From Lachnospiraceae bacterium (GTDB taxonomy: Bacteria; Bacillota; Clostridia; Lachnospirales; Lachnospiraceae): a stretch of 64,000 nt of DNA. The stretch spans positions 30,720 through 94,719 of the forward strand of contig JAAWIS010000002.1 in assembly GCA_022796475.1 (NCBI GenBank), written 5' to 3'. The translations under genes were made by a program, and so were the position numbers. Shown in pieces: positions 54,111 to 62,630 of the stretch. Under the pieces are notes generated by a model. It was not told the DNA's origin, searched no databases, and saw only the letters and a program-made list of their open reading frames with translations. How positions within the stretch are numbered: the first letter of the stretch is position 1; each line of letters begins with the position of its first letter.

Positions 54111-55454
54111 TTAATACTTATAAAGATACTGATTGATCTCCCAATCGGTAACCTGAGCACGGAACTGCTGCCATTCTTCCTTCTTTGCCTCCAAATATTT
54201 GCTGTAAATGTGTTCACCTAATACACGCCGGATAAAGGGATCTGCCTCATAAGCTTCAATGGCTTCTCCTAAGGTATCAGGAATTTGCACAAATCCCTTT
54301 GCCTTTCTTTCTTCTTCTGCCATCCGGTAAATATTGTGTGTCACCGGTTTTGAAAGCTCTGCAGGATGATGAATTCCATCCAATCCTGCCGCCAAGATTA
54401 CGGCGAATGTCAAATATGGATTCATTGCAGAATCCGGACTTCTTAATTCAATTCTGGTATTTTCTCCCCTGGCTGTTGGAATCCGAAGAACACAGCTTTT
54501 GCTGGCAGATGGCGTCCAAGCCTTATAAATAGGCGCATCATACCCTGGAACCAGGCGCTTATAAGAATTAACCAAAGGATTCGTAAGCAGCATCATCCCG
54601 TCTATGTGATTTAAAATACCGGCCATAAAGCGATATGCCGTTTTGCTTAATCCATATCCGTTGCTGTCTTTTTGATCTTCCAGTACGTTCATTCCATTTT
54701 CATCAAATAAAGACAGATTAATATGCATGCCGGAACCGTTAATCCCTTCCTTCGGCTTAGGCATAAACGTGGCATGAAGTCCATGGCGTTTGGCTATCAC
54801 TTTCACTGCCATCTTAAAAGTCATAATATTATCAGCCGTCATCAGCCCTTTATTATAGTGGAAATCAATTTCGTGCTGAGCCGGAGCAATTTCGTGATGG
54901 GACGCTTCCATTTCAAATCCCATCTCTTCTAAGTTTAATACAATATCACGTCTTACATTTTCTGCTAAATCCAAAGGCCCTACATCAAAATATCCTGCCT
55001 TTTCATGGGTTACTGTAGTGGGAAGGCCTTCATCGTTCAGATGAAACAGAAAGAATTCACACTCCGGCCCCACATAAAAATCGTATCCCATATCCTTTGC
55101 CTGCTTTAATACCTTTTTTAACACGTATCTGGGATCCCCTTCAAAGGGCGCCCCTCCCGGACGATGTACATCACATATCAGACGGGCCACTTTCCCCTGC
55201 TGAGGCCTCCACGGAAAAATCTCAAAGGTATCGAAATCCGGATGCAAATACATATCAGTTTCATCATCTCTTACAAATCCTTCTATAGAAGATCCGTCAA
55301 ACATACAGCGGTTATCTAAAGCCCGTTCTAACTGCCTGAAGGTAACTGCCACATTTTTCAACATTCCAAAAATATCTGTAAACTGCAGACGGATAAATTC
55401 CACATCCTCCTCTTTCGCCAGACTAAGGATATCTTCTTTGCTATATTTGCTCAT
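54111..55454 (-). CDS. glnA: Glutamine synthetase type I
   Basis: 447 residues, the shorter GSI-alpha size. MFDGSSIEGF near 52, the metal/ATP site GPECEFFLF near 134, NGSGMHIN near 242, NSYKRLVPG near 300 and RIPTARGENTRIELR near 327 are all intact. It joins ammonia to glutamate. A strong promoter lies close upstream, and the ANTAR regulator gene follows on the same strand. Confidence 0.97.
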   Translation of the reverse strand: MSKYSKEDILSLAKEEDVEFIRLQFTDIFGMLKNVAVTFRQLERALDNRCMFDGSSIEGFVRDDETDMYLHPDFDTFEIFPWRPQQGKVARLICDVHRPGGAPFEGDPRYVLKKVLKQAKDMGYDFYVGPECEFFLFHLNDEGLPTTVTHEKAGYFDVGPLDLAENVRRDIVLNLEEMGFEMEASHHEIAPAQHEIDFHYNKGLMTADNIMTFKMAVKVIAKRHGLHATFMPKPKEGINGSGMHINLSLFDENGMNVLEDQKDSNGYGLSKTAYRFMAGILNHIDGMMLLTNPLVNSYKRLVPGYDAPIYKAWTPSASKSCVLRIPTARGENTRIELRSPDSAMNPYLTFAVILAAGLDGIHHPAELSKPVTHNIYRMAEEERKAKGFVQIPDTLGEAIEAYEADPFIRRVLGEHIYSKYLEAKKEEWQQFRAQVTDWEINQYLYKY

Positions 55455-55514
55455 GTTTTCTCCTCCCGCTTTCTGGTGCCTCTTCGCTCTTTGGCGCCCC
55501 TTGTAAACATTAAA

Positions 55515-55543
55515 AATATATCAGTTCAGTTTTTATTTGTCAA
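55515..55543 (-). promoter_or_regulatory. Promoter of glnA
   Basis: Minus strand TTGACA (55538-55543), a 17-base spacer and TATATT (55515-55520). The short leader contains GGCGCC and GGCACC words around a purine-rich stretch; a paired ANTAR target hairpin cannot be confirmed by eye. Confidence 0.75.
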
Positions 55544-55627
55544 CAATCTATCATTGCTTCACCAGCATTATTTCTGCCGCCCTGTGAAGGCTGACTCCTC
55601 TGCGCCACAGGGCTTTAGCTTTCTTTA

Positions 55628-55675
55628 AGAAAAAGCGCCGGAGCAGATTTCAGGCAATCTGGACTCCGACGCATT
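55628..55675 (-). terminator. Terminator behind the LCP gene
   Basis: Minus strand GCGTCGGAG..CAGATT pairs with AATCTGCTCCGGCGC, then TTTTTCTT. Confidence 0.8.
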
Positions 55676-55689
55676 TGTCGTTTCTGTTT

Positions 55690-57441
55690 TCAGTTGTTAA
55701 AAAATCCAGGGCCGCCTTCAATTCCTGTGGTTTCTGGTTCCGTCATAATCGGCCTGGTGGTGTGTACCGTGCCTCCGCTTCCCGGTCCTGTGGAGGAACT
55801 GGTCGGGTTATTGTTTTTGCTGTTTCCGGGCCCTGCGCCGCTTCCTGCCGAACTGCTGCCTCCCGGTCCTGTTCCTACAGACGGCCCCTGGCCTTCACTG
55901 GAAGATGGGGCAGTCGGGCGAATTGGCGATGTGCCTCTTCCGCTTTCCGATTCTCTGGTTCCGGAAGTACTTCCCTCAGTTTCTCTTTGTCCCGGACTAT
56001 TGTCCCGCTCTGTTTCCCTGTTTCCCTGATTTCCGGATTCTGATTCCCTGGATCCGGAAGATTCCTCCGGCCTTCTTAATCCCGGATCATTTATTAACTG
56101 ATCCTCCGGTACGTATTCATCTGACTGTGTATTCGGATCTTCCCTGTCTTCTATGTGATTGCCATTCTCAGATTCTCTCACCGGATTCCCATCTTCATCG
56201 GTTTTTGCTTCCGCAGCCTTTGTTGTTTCCGATTTTGTGTTTTCTTCTGTCCGCTGGCTGCTGTCCTTGTTTCCGGCTTCTCTTGCTTCTGAGCTCATTT
56301 TCTCCATGTCTTCTTCATGCAGATTCTGCCCGGAATCAGCCTGCTTCGCACTGTTATATGCAATATCATTACTGATTCTTACCACATGTTCTGAGGGCTG
56401 GTAATTTTCCGTACCGAATAAGAATTGATGAAGCTTTATCACATTAGATTCCAATGTAACCGGAACCACACAGTCTAATTTTCCTATATCCTGCACTTTT
56501 AAATCAAAAGGAAAACCAGCCGTATCTCCCAAATAGTATCGGTTAATATTCTTTGCAGCCTCTAAAAGATCCTCCAGCTTAAAGCTGTGGGCAACCTGAG
56601 GCAGGCATACTCCTATCAATGCGTGAATTACCCGGATATCTGAGTTTTTAGCTTTCTCCAGACATTGGGAAATTACCGCTCTTTGCCTTTGGGTACGCTG
56701 AAAATCTGTATCCATTTTACGCAGACGGCAGTATGCCACAGCCTGTACACCATCTAAATGCTGGAATCCAGGAGCTTTTAAGTGCTGGGAATAAACACCT
56801 GTGTATTCCACTACGGATGTAATATAACCATTAATCTGCTGGAACTCTGCTTCTGTAATGTCAATATCAACACCGCCTAAATTGTTAATTGCGTCTGCTA
56901 CAGCTTTCCAGTTTACCGCCACAAAATCATCTACTGCAATATCCAAATTTTCACTTAATGCCTTTAAAGCCTGTTCCGGGCCGCCCCGGGCATACGCTTC
57001 ATTAATTTTGCGGTATGGATTTTTCTCGCCAACTTTCAAATACGTATCACGGTAAACACTGGACATTTTTATCTCTCCGGTTTCCCGGTTTACGCTGCAT
57101 ATAATGATAACATCTGAATTTGCGCCTCTCCCTAAATTCCCGTCTGTAGAGTCCACCCCAAACACTGCAATCTTCCAGAATCCCTTCTGTACAGTTTCCG
57201 TCTGAATGTCCAGGTTTGGGTTTACCTGAATCTCTTCCATATTTACATTCAGGTCTGCTGTCAAATTCCATAAATGATTCAAATAGCCTGCAAGAGCGCC
57301 AATACCAACCACAACCAGCACCACTACAGAAATCACAATCATTCTGGCCGCTGACAGCCCTTTTTTCCGCTTCTTTTTTACACGCCTTCTGCTTTGTTGC
57401 CTTATCTGTCTGGCAGCCCTGCTGTTTCTATCAATGCTCAT
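55690..57441 (-). CDS. LytR-CpsA-Psr (LCP) family protein
   Basis: 583 residues: a basic cytoplasmic start (RRRVKKKRKKG), one membrane segment near 32-52, the LCP domain at about 88-290 (VFGVDSTDGNLGRGANSDVIII, SVYRDTYLKV, the Arg-rich MDTDFQRTQRQRAVISQ), and a C-terminal tail of more than 200 residues of Ser, Glu, Gly, Pro and Asn that looks disordered. LCP enzymes attach teichoic acid or polysaccharide to peptidoglycan. The tail is long for the family and may span the wall. Confidence 0.92.
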   Translation of the reverse strand: MSIDRNSRAARQIRQQSRRRVKKKRKKGLSAARMIVISVVVLVVVGIGALAGYLNHLWNLTADLNVNMEEIQVNPNLDIQTETVQKGFWKIAVFGVDSTDGNLGRGANSDVIIICSVNRETGEIKMSSVYRDTYLKVGEKNPYRKINEAYARGGPEQALKALSENLDIAVDDFVAVNWKAVADAINNLGGVDIDITEAEFQQINGYITSVVEYTGVYSQHLKAPGFQHLDGVQAVAYCRLRKMDTDFQRTQRQRAVISQCLEKAKNSDIRVIHALIGVCLPQVAHSFKLEDLLEAAKNINRYYLGDTAGFPFDLKVQDIGKLDCVVPVTLESNVIKLHQFLFGTENYQPSEHVVRISNDIAYNSAKQADSGQNLHEEDMEKMSSEAREAGNKDSSQRTEENTKSETTKAAEAKTDEDGNPVRESENGNHIEDREDPNTQSDEYVPEDQLINDPGLRRPEESSGSRESESGNQGNRETERDNSPGQRETEGSTSGTRESESGRGTSPIRPTAPSSSEGQGPSVGTGPGGSSSAGSGAGPGNSKNNNPTSSSTGPGSGGTVHTTRPIMTEPETTGIEGGPGFFNN

Positions 57442-57613
57442 AGGTGGCCCCCTGTTTTATGTCCTTCTTTTCTCCGTCATAAGAGTATTTCTTAGGAAGT
57501 GCACAGATATGCGCACAGCAAAATATTCCGTTTCCCATTATAGCAAAAGATTCCATTTAAATTATGACAATTTTCTTACAAATATATGTATTAATTATGA
57601 AAGGGAAGATCTG

Positions 57614-57773
57614 GAGTGTGTCTGAAAATTGCTTTCTGTCAGATGTACCTTCCACTTCGTGGGGGATTTGTGCCAAATAAAGGAGGCATAGCGGGTATGG
57701 TGACTGAATTTGGCACAAATATACCGCAAAGTGGAAGGTGCAGATGGCGGGAATGAATTTTCAGACATGCTCT
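57614..57773. repeat. MITE-like element, copy B
   Basis: A 160-bp element with imperfect inverted ends GAGTGTGTCTGAAAAT and ATTTTCAGACATGCTC, plus inner pairs CCTTCCACTT/AAGTGGAAGG and ATTTGTGCCAAAT/ATTTGGCACAAAT, so the whole unit can fold into one long hairpin. Its reverse complement aligns with copy A. Its right end contains the stop codon of the L,D-transpeptidase gene (CTAA). Confidence 0.65.
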
Positions 57774-60117
57774 AACCTATGTTTGGCGGCGGATCTGGAA
57801 TCGCCACAGGAGCTGCTGGTATTTCTGGCTGTACAGGGGCTGGCGCCTCTGGGCTTGGGGCAGGCGCTGATGCTTCCGGACTCGGCGCAGGAGCTGGGGC
57901 TTCTGAACTTGGGGCAGGAGCCGGCACTTCCGGAGCTGGTGTTTCCGGACTGGGAGAAGGAGCCTGGGACGCTTCCGGACTCGGCGCAGGAGCTTCTGTT
58001 GGCTGCCAGCCTGGGCCATACTGAATCCACTGATTATCCTGGGCCTGAGTTCCTGATTCCTGAGAACCGGAGGATTCTCCAGAAGAAGGTTCCGCCTCTT
58101 CAGAAGGTATAATCACTGCATCCGATTCTGGTGTTACTGCAGGCACTACCTCCTGCGGAAGAGGCAGCGGCACTGGGGCAGGTGTCGGTTCCGGTGTAAC
58201 CACAAAGGGGCCTCCGCCTGAACCGGATGCTGCCGTACTCTTTTGGCTTCCAGTTCCATCCAGGTTATAGCAGATTACCGGCATTCCCGCATAAATATTC
58301 TCAAATAAAGTTTTGGCCGCCTGATATGGCATATTAATACAGCCATGGGAACCATTGCTTTTGTAAATACTTCCTCCAAACTGGTTTCTCCAGCTCGCAT
58401 CATGGAATCCGATTCCACCGTTAAAAGGCATCCAAAACTTAACCGGACTGGCATAACCTTGTCCCTTTAATACTGCATCTCTCTGCTTATAGGTAACGCC
58501 AAAAATACCTGGAGGCGTAGTATAGCCTCTGGCCGCATTGCCGGATACAAAATCCGATTCCAGAACCTTTTGCCCGTCTACATAAAGGAACATATGCTGA
58601 GCGGTTAAATTGACTTCTGCATAAGTATCCCCATAATCCTTGCCGTCATGGCTTGCTCCTGTCTGGGAATACTCCGGCTCCCTGGTCTGGCTCTCCCCAG
58701 CCATAATAGCTGCTGTTAATGCTTCCTCTTCTGCTTTCTGGTTAATCCTCCACCCATAAAAGCCGCTGACCTCTACCTCCGGGCCATAACTGGTCTGAAA
58801 CGTTCTGGTAGAATATGCCGTATTATATTTTTTAGCAAGCTCTGACACATAGTCGCTTACCATCGTTTCATCAACGGAAACCTGCATATTTTCATCAAAG
58901 GTAATCCATTTATGGATTTCATCTCCGTTTAATACCTCTTGTTTCTCCCCAAAGGTATAAGTAACACTCATAGTTGCATAACGATTCATATTATCTTTTA
59001 ATTCCACCAGAGAAGGATCCGGTTCCTGGCGCTCACGCACATAACATCCGGCATCTTCCAAAACAAGCTCCGGTTTTAAAGACAGCAGCGATTCCGAAAA
59101 TGCCTGTTCAAATACTTCCGGTTTCACAGCCGTTCCCGGCTCCTCTGGCACTATTTCATATCCTGTTCCCATAATATAGTCGGATAAATATGCTTCTTTA
59201 TAAGGAACTGCTTTGGCCGGATCAAGCAAATCCATCTGATCCACGTAATTTCTGAACATTGCATCATCATATGCAATCAATGCATCTACCTGAGAACTTT
59301 GACTTCCAAAGTAAGACATTCCCCATAAATAAGGGTTCTGCTCTTCCATTAGCCGCTCCAGCGTGCCATCAAATACAGTATGAAGTCCAATATCATCTTT
59401 AGACACTATCGTTTCGCTGCCATCCCGGCCAATCAGCCGTAAGCTGTACTGATCCAAAGAGGCGGACATTTGAGCCTTTACCTCTTCAATGGTCATTCCC
59501 TGAGCATTCAGACCATTAATGATCGTATTAGGGCAAAAGGCATCTTTATAACTATGAGCTTTTATCAAATATGCTCCTGCCGCTCCCAATCCACATGCAA
59601 GCAAGATACAGCCTGCCGCCATTTTTCCTTTTTTAGAAAAGGCTTTGCTGTCCTTTTCCGGTTTGCTTACTTTTCCTGTTTCTTTTCCATTCCGTTCTAA
59701 AGCACCCAACTCTTCTTCTACCCCTTTATCTTCATAATCTCTCTGGCTTTCTGCAAAGTCAGTCTGGTTCTTCTCTGTTCCTTGGTCCTGCCCCTGCTTT
59801 AAGGCTGTTAATCCAATGTTTTCTTCTTCATTTGTATCTGCTTTCTCATCCTGCTGTTCTTCAAAAAAGTCATCCACATCCAGCGCATCTGAAAAGCTGC
59901 TGTCATCATAGTCGTCATCCAAATAATACTCATCGTCTTCTATATAGCCGTCTTCCAGATAATCCCCATCGTCTTCGTAATCATCATCCAGATAGTCACA
60001 ATTTTCTGGTTCTTCTTCCGGCTCCTCCCGGATCGTCAGGGAATCCCCCCTATCCTCATCTGCCTCCCAGGCCTTTGGGGAGCTGGATTCACTCCCTCTG
60101 CTTCTATTTCTTTCCAT
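57772..60117 (-). CDS. Large membrane-anchored L,D-transpeptidase (YkuD) with Pro/Ala-rich tail
   Basis: About 781 residues. A very acidic cytoplasmic region of some 170 residues (runs of Asp/Glu/Tyr such as DDDYEDDGDYLED), one membrane segment near 180-200, a PG-binding_4-type region, then the YkuD domain with the catalytic SHGCINMPY near 617. A C-terminal PAPSPEA-type repeat tail of about 130 residues follows. It forms 3-3 cross-links or attaches proteins. The track start at 60159 lies on the -10 box; the ATG at 60117 is used. The stop codon lies in MITE copy B. Confidence 0.88.
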   Translation of the reverse strand: MERNRSRGSESSSPKAWEADEDRGDSLTIREEPEEEPENCDYLDDDYEDDGDYLEDGYIEDDEYYLDDDYDDSSFSDALDVDDFFEEQQDEKADTNEEENIGLTALKQGQDQGTEKNQTDFAESQRDYEDKGVEEELGALERNGKETGKVSKPEKDSKAFSKKGKMAAGCILLACGLGAAGAYLIKAHSYKDAFCPNTIINGLNAQGMTIEEVKAQMSASLDQYSLRLIGRDGSETIVSKDDIGLHTVFDGTLERLMEEQNPYLWGMSYFGSQSSQVDALIAYDDAMFRNYVDQMDLLDPAKAVPYKEAYLSDYIMGTGYEIVPEEPGTAVKPEVFEQAFSESLLSLKPELVLEDAGCYVRERQEPDPSLVELKDNMNRYATMSVTYTFGEKQEVLNGDEIHKWITFDENMQVSVDETMVSDYVSELAKKYNTAYSTRTFQTSYGPEVEVSGFYGWRINQKAEEEALTAAIMAGESQTREPEYSQTGASHDGKDYGDTYAEVNLTAQHMFLYVDGQKVLESDFVSGNAARGYTTPPGIFGVTYKQRDAVLKGQGYASPVKFWMPFNGGIGFHDASWRNQFGGSIYKSNGSHGCINMPYQAAKTLFENIYAGMPVICYNLDGTGSQKSTAASGSGGGPFVVTPEPTPAPVPLPLPQEVVPAVTPESDAVIIPSEEAEPSSGESSGSQESGTQAQDNQWIQYGPGWQPTEAPAPSPEASQAPSPSPETPAPEVPAPAPSSEAPAPAPSPEASAPAPSPEAPAPVQPEIPAAPVAIPDPPPNIG

Positions 60118-60157
60118 AGCTAATACAAAACCTCTCTGTTTTTCTGTATCATACGGC

Positions 60158-60187
60158 ATTATAACACATTTTCCCTTCCAGTTACAA
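60158..60187 (-). promoter_or_regulatory. Promoter of the L,D-transpeptidase gene
   Basis: Minus strand TTGTAA, an 18-base spacer and TATAAT (60158-60163) with a TG in front. It overlaps the ORF-track start codon, which is the reason for rejecting that start. Confidence 0.65.
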
Positions 60188-60255
60188 TGGATTTTGCAGG
60201 AATCCTTTTAAATCTTACGTTTTTCCGTAGAAATATTAATCCTTTTTTCAAGCTA

Positions 60256-60285
60256 TTGCAAAATATATTTCCTCTGTGATAACAT
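60256..60285 (+). promoter_or_regulatory. Candidate promoter of the DUF4349 gene
   Basis: TTGCAA (60256-60261), an 18-base spacer and TAACAT (60280-60285), back to back with the transpeptidase promoter. Confidence 0.45.
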
Positions 60286-60326
60286 AAGTTCAGAAACAAA
60301 GGGTTTATCATTCGAGGAGGAGTTAT

Positions 60327-61397
60327 ATGAAAAAGAAAACAAAAGGTTCCACATGTTCTATTATTGCCGCCCTTCTTTTTGCAGCCGTCCTTTCCGGTTG
60401 CAGTGGGGGAGGCTCAAAATCCATGTATGCAGAAACTATGGCAGCAACCATGGATTCTGTTTCCTCAAATCAGACTATCGAAATGGAAGCTCCTGCCATG
60501 GGAGCCCTGGTGGAGGAAGGAAGCATTGATACTGCTTCCTCTGTGGATTCCGGCAGTCAGGAAGCAGCCTCTGGCATTGCCTCTCAGAACACCGAAACGC
60601 CTCAGATTTCAGGACGAAAATTAATCCGCAATATTGATATGAATGTGGAAACCACAAGCTTTGATGATCTAATTTCTTCTGTTCAGTCCAAGGTAACTCA
60701 ATTAGAAGGATACGTTGAGCAGTCTGATATTTCCGGAAACAGCATTACCAATTACGGCCGCCCGGCTTTAAAATATGCTCATCTGGTTCTCCGGATTCCG
60801 GCTGAACAGTTGAATACCTTTATCAGCCAGGTTGAAACAGACAGTAATGTAACTTATAAATCGGAAACCGTAAGCGATGTTACATTACAGTATTCAGATG
60901 TGGAAAGCCGCTTAAAAACGCTCCGGATGGAACAGGAACGGTTGTGGGAGCTGATGGCCTCTGCTGATTCAACAGAAGCCATTCTTGCATTAGAGCAGCG
61001 CCTTACAGATGTTTCAATTGAGATCGAAAGCAGTGAATCCCGGCTTCGCCATTTTGATAACTCCATTTTATACAGCACAGTAAACCTGAATATATCGGAA
61101 GTAAATTTAGAAAGCCCAACTCAGCCGGAAACTCCCTGGCAGCAGATACAGCGGGGATTTTCCCGAAACTTGATTTCACTGGGTGATTTCGTAACTGCTT
61201 TCCTGATCGGATTCCTGTCCGGAATTCCCACCATTTTATTCATACTTTTGCTGATTGTTCTGTTCTTTCTGGCTGTGAAAGCAACCCGAAAGAGAATCTG
61301 GCGCTTCAAACATAAAACGCCCGGGCAAAAGGAATCCTCCATTCCTTCCACTTCTTCACCAGAAACAGCCCCTGAAGAATCTGAAACAAAAGTCTGA
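60327..61397 (+). CDS. DUF4349 lipoprotein
   Basis: 356 residues. A signal peptide with lipobox (VLSGC), a Ser-rich linker, then the DUF4349 region at about 95-265 (RKLIRNIDMNVETTSFDDLI, LVLRIPAEQLNTFISQV, a coiled-coil-like LRMEQERLWELM..ALEQRLTDVSIEIESSESRL) and a membrane segment near 290-325 followed by a basic cytoplasmic tail. The coiled coil with both lipid and membrane anchors suggests an envelope sensor or scaffold; the function is unknown. AGGAGGAG precedes the ATG. Divergent from the L,D-transpeptidase gene. Confidence 0.85.
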   Translation: MKKKTKGSTCSIIAALLFAAVLSGCSGGGSKSMYAETMAATMDSVSSNQTIEMEAPAMGALVEEGSIDTASSVDSGSQEAASGIASQNTETPQISGRKLIRNIDMNVETTSFDDLISSVQSKVTQLEGYVEQSDISGNSITNYGRPALKYAHLVLRIPAEQLNTFISQVETDSNVTYKSETVSDVTLQYSDVESRLKTLRMEQERLWELMASADSTEAILALEQRLTDVSIEIESSESRLRHFDNSILYSTVNLNISEVNLESPTQPETPWQQIQRGFSRNLISLGDFVTAFLIGFLSGIPTILFILLLIVLFFLAVKATRKRIWRFKHKTPGQKESSIPSTSSPETAPEESETKV

Positions 61398-61430
61398 AGC
61401 AATAATGAAGCAAAAACCTAAAACAAAACA

Positions 61431-61491
61431 GGAGTTAAAACTGTCTGCTGCAAAAAACAGCGGCAGGCAGTTTCAACTCCTTATTTTTTTT
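61431..61491 (+). terminator. Terminator of the DUF4349 gene, overlapping the permease stop
   Basis: GGAGTT.AAACTG.CTGC pairs with GCAGGCAGTTTCAACTCC, followed by TTATTTTTTTT; the TTA in the T-run is the minus-strand stop of the AI-2E-type gene. Confidence 0.85.
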
Positions 61492-62614
61492 TATTTCCGT
61501 AACGAAAATCTCCAATTTCCTCCATCAAAAGTCTGGCATTTTCTACAATTCCCTGAAATGCTCCATGATGATAAAAGCTGGCAAATAAAAGCCCAACCGG
61601 TACTGCTAATATCATGCCGGCTATTCCTGCTGTCTTGAAACCTAAATATAACAAAAATAAAGTTGCCAGCGGAGGCAGTCCCATGGCATCTCCCACTATT
61701 TTAGGCTGAATAATCTGGCGGATTACCTGTGTCAGCAAATAAAGGAGAACCAGTCCTGCAGCAAAGGCATATTCCCCGGAAAACAGCTTTACCAAAGCCC
61801 AGGGCCCTAAGGCTGTTCCGGTTCCAAACATAGGAAGAAAGTCTAAAAAAGCAATTAAAAGGGCAAAAACCAGCCCATAGTCCACTCCCAGCACCAAAAA
61901 GCCGGCAGCCAGCACAGCCGCTACCACAAACATAATACGGAATTGAGCCAAAAAGTATCCGCCTATCAGCCGCTTCATATCTCCTTTTAAAAAGATGAAA
62001 TACCGTTTCATCCAATCCGGCACATATTTCTTCCCTTCTGCAATGATTCTGTCCTGGTCCACAATAAAAAAATACGCAGACAGCAGCATAATAATCAGAT
62101 TTACCATGGCTCCCGGAATCTGTCTGGCCACACTGCCTGCCACTGCCACTGTTGGCGGCGCAACTGCCTGCAGCAGACTGGTAACGTATTCCCCCAGATT
62201 ACTCCAAAACTGAGAAAAGAAATTCTGTACCCCTGCCGGAAAATATACAAATAAACGGCTTAAATTACCCCAGGCTGTAAATACCTCCGCCTTTGCCATT
62301 TCAAACAGCTCTGGTATGTCCTGGATTAAGCGGATACCGCCTGCCATTAACCGGGAAATTAACAGATAAAGCAGCCCTGTTACCAGAGCTAAAACCAGAA
62401 TAATAATGGCAGCAGAACTATGCTTTCGAACAATTTTTAAACGTTTTTCCAAAAAACGCACCAATGGATTGGCAACCAGTGCCAAAATCCATCCAATTAC
62501 AAATGGCATAAAAAATCTAAGAAGTTTCGGCCCCAGGACAATGAAACAAATCCATCCGCTGATTGGAATCAGGATATTCAGCAGATATCGAATTACCCGA
62601 ATCATGCGATCCAA
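61481..62614 (-). CDS. AI-2E/YtvI-family membrane protein
   Basis: 377 residues with about eight hydrophobic segments. The family pattern is visible: FVIGWILALVANPLVRFLEKR near 37, a soluble insertion near 100-150, and the C-terminal core DFLPMFGTGTALGPWALV and QPKIVGDAMGLPPLATLFLLYLGFKTAGIAGMILAVPVG. Members export autoinducer-2, act as antiporters or serve in sporulation (YtvI). The start is a TTG at 62614 with GGGGGG six bases upstream; the ATG three codons on is an alternative. It lies 16 bases after hisC. Confidence 0.86.
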   Translation of the reverse strand: MDRMIRVIRYLLNILIPISGWICFIVLGPKLLRFFMPFVIGWILALVANPLVRFLEKRLKIVRKHSSAAIIILVLALVTGLLYLLISRLMAGGIRLIQDIPELFEMAKAEVFTAWGNLSRLFVYFPAGVQNFFSQFWSNLGEYVTSLLQAVAPPTVAVAGSVARQIPGAMVNLIIMLLSAYFFIVDQDRIIAEGKKYVPDWMKRYFIFLKGDMKRLIGGYFLAQFRIMFVVAAVLAAGFLVLGVDYGLVFALLIAFLDFLPMFGTGTALGPWALVKLFSGEYAFAAGLVLLYLLTQVIRQIIQPKIVGDAMGLPPLATLFLLYLGFKTAGIAGMILAVPVGLLFASFYHHGAFQGIVENARLLMEEIGDFRYGNKKK

Positions 62615-62630
62615 GCCAGTCCCCCCTTTT

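Noticed and set aside
57777-58024. Tandem repeats as a possible CRISPR array
   Set aside because: The repeats are short, in frame and encode the PAPSPEA tail; there are no spacers.
57738-58112. Plus-strand Leu/Pro/Ala-rich ORFs opposite the transpeptidase tail
   Set aside because: They are complements of the PAPSPEA repeats, without start signals.
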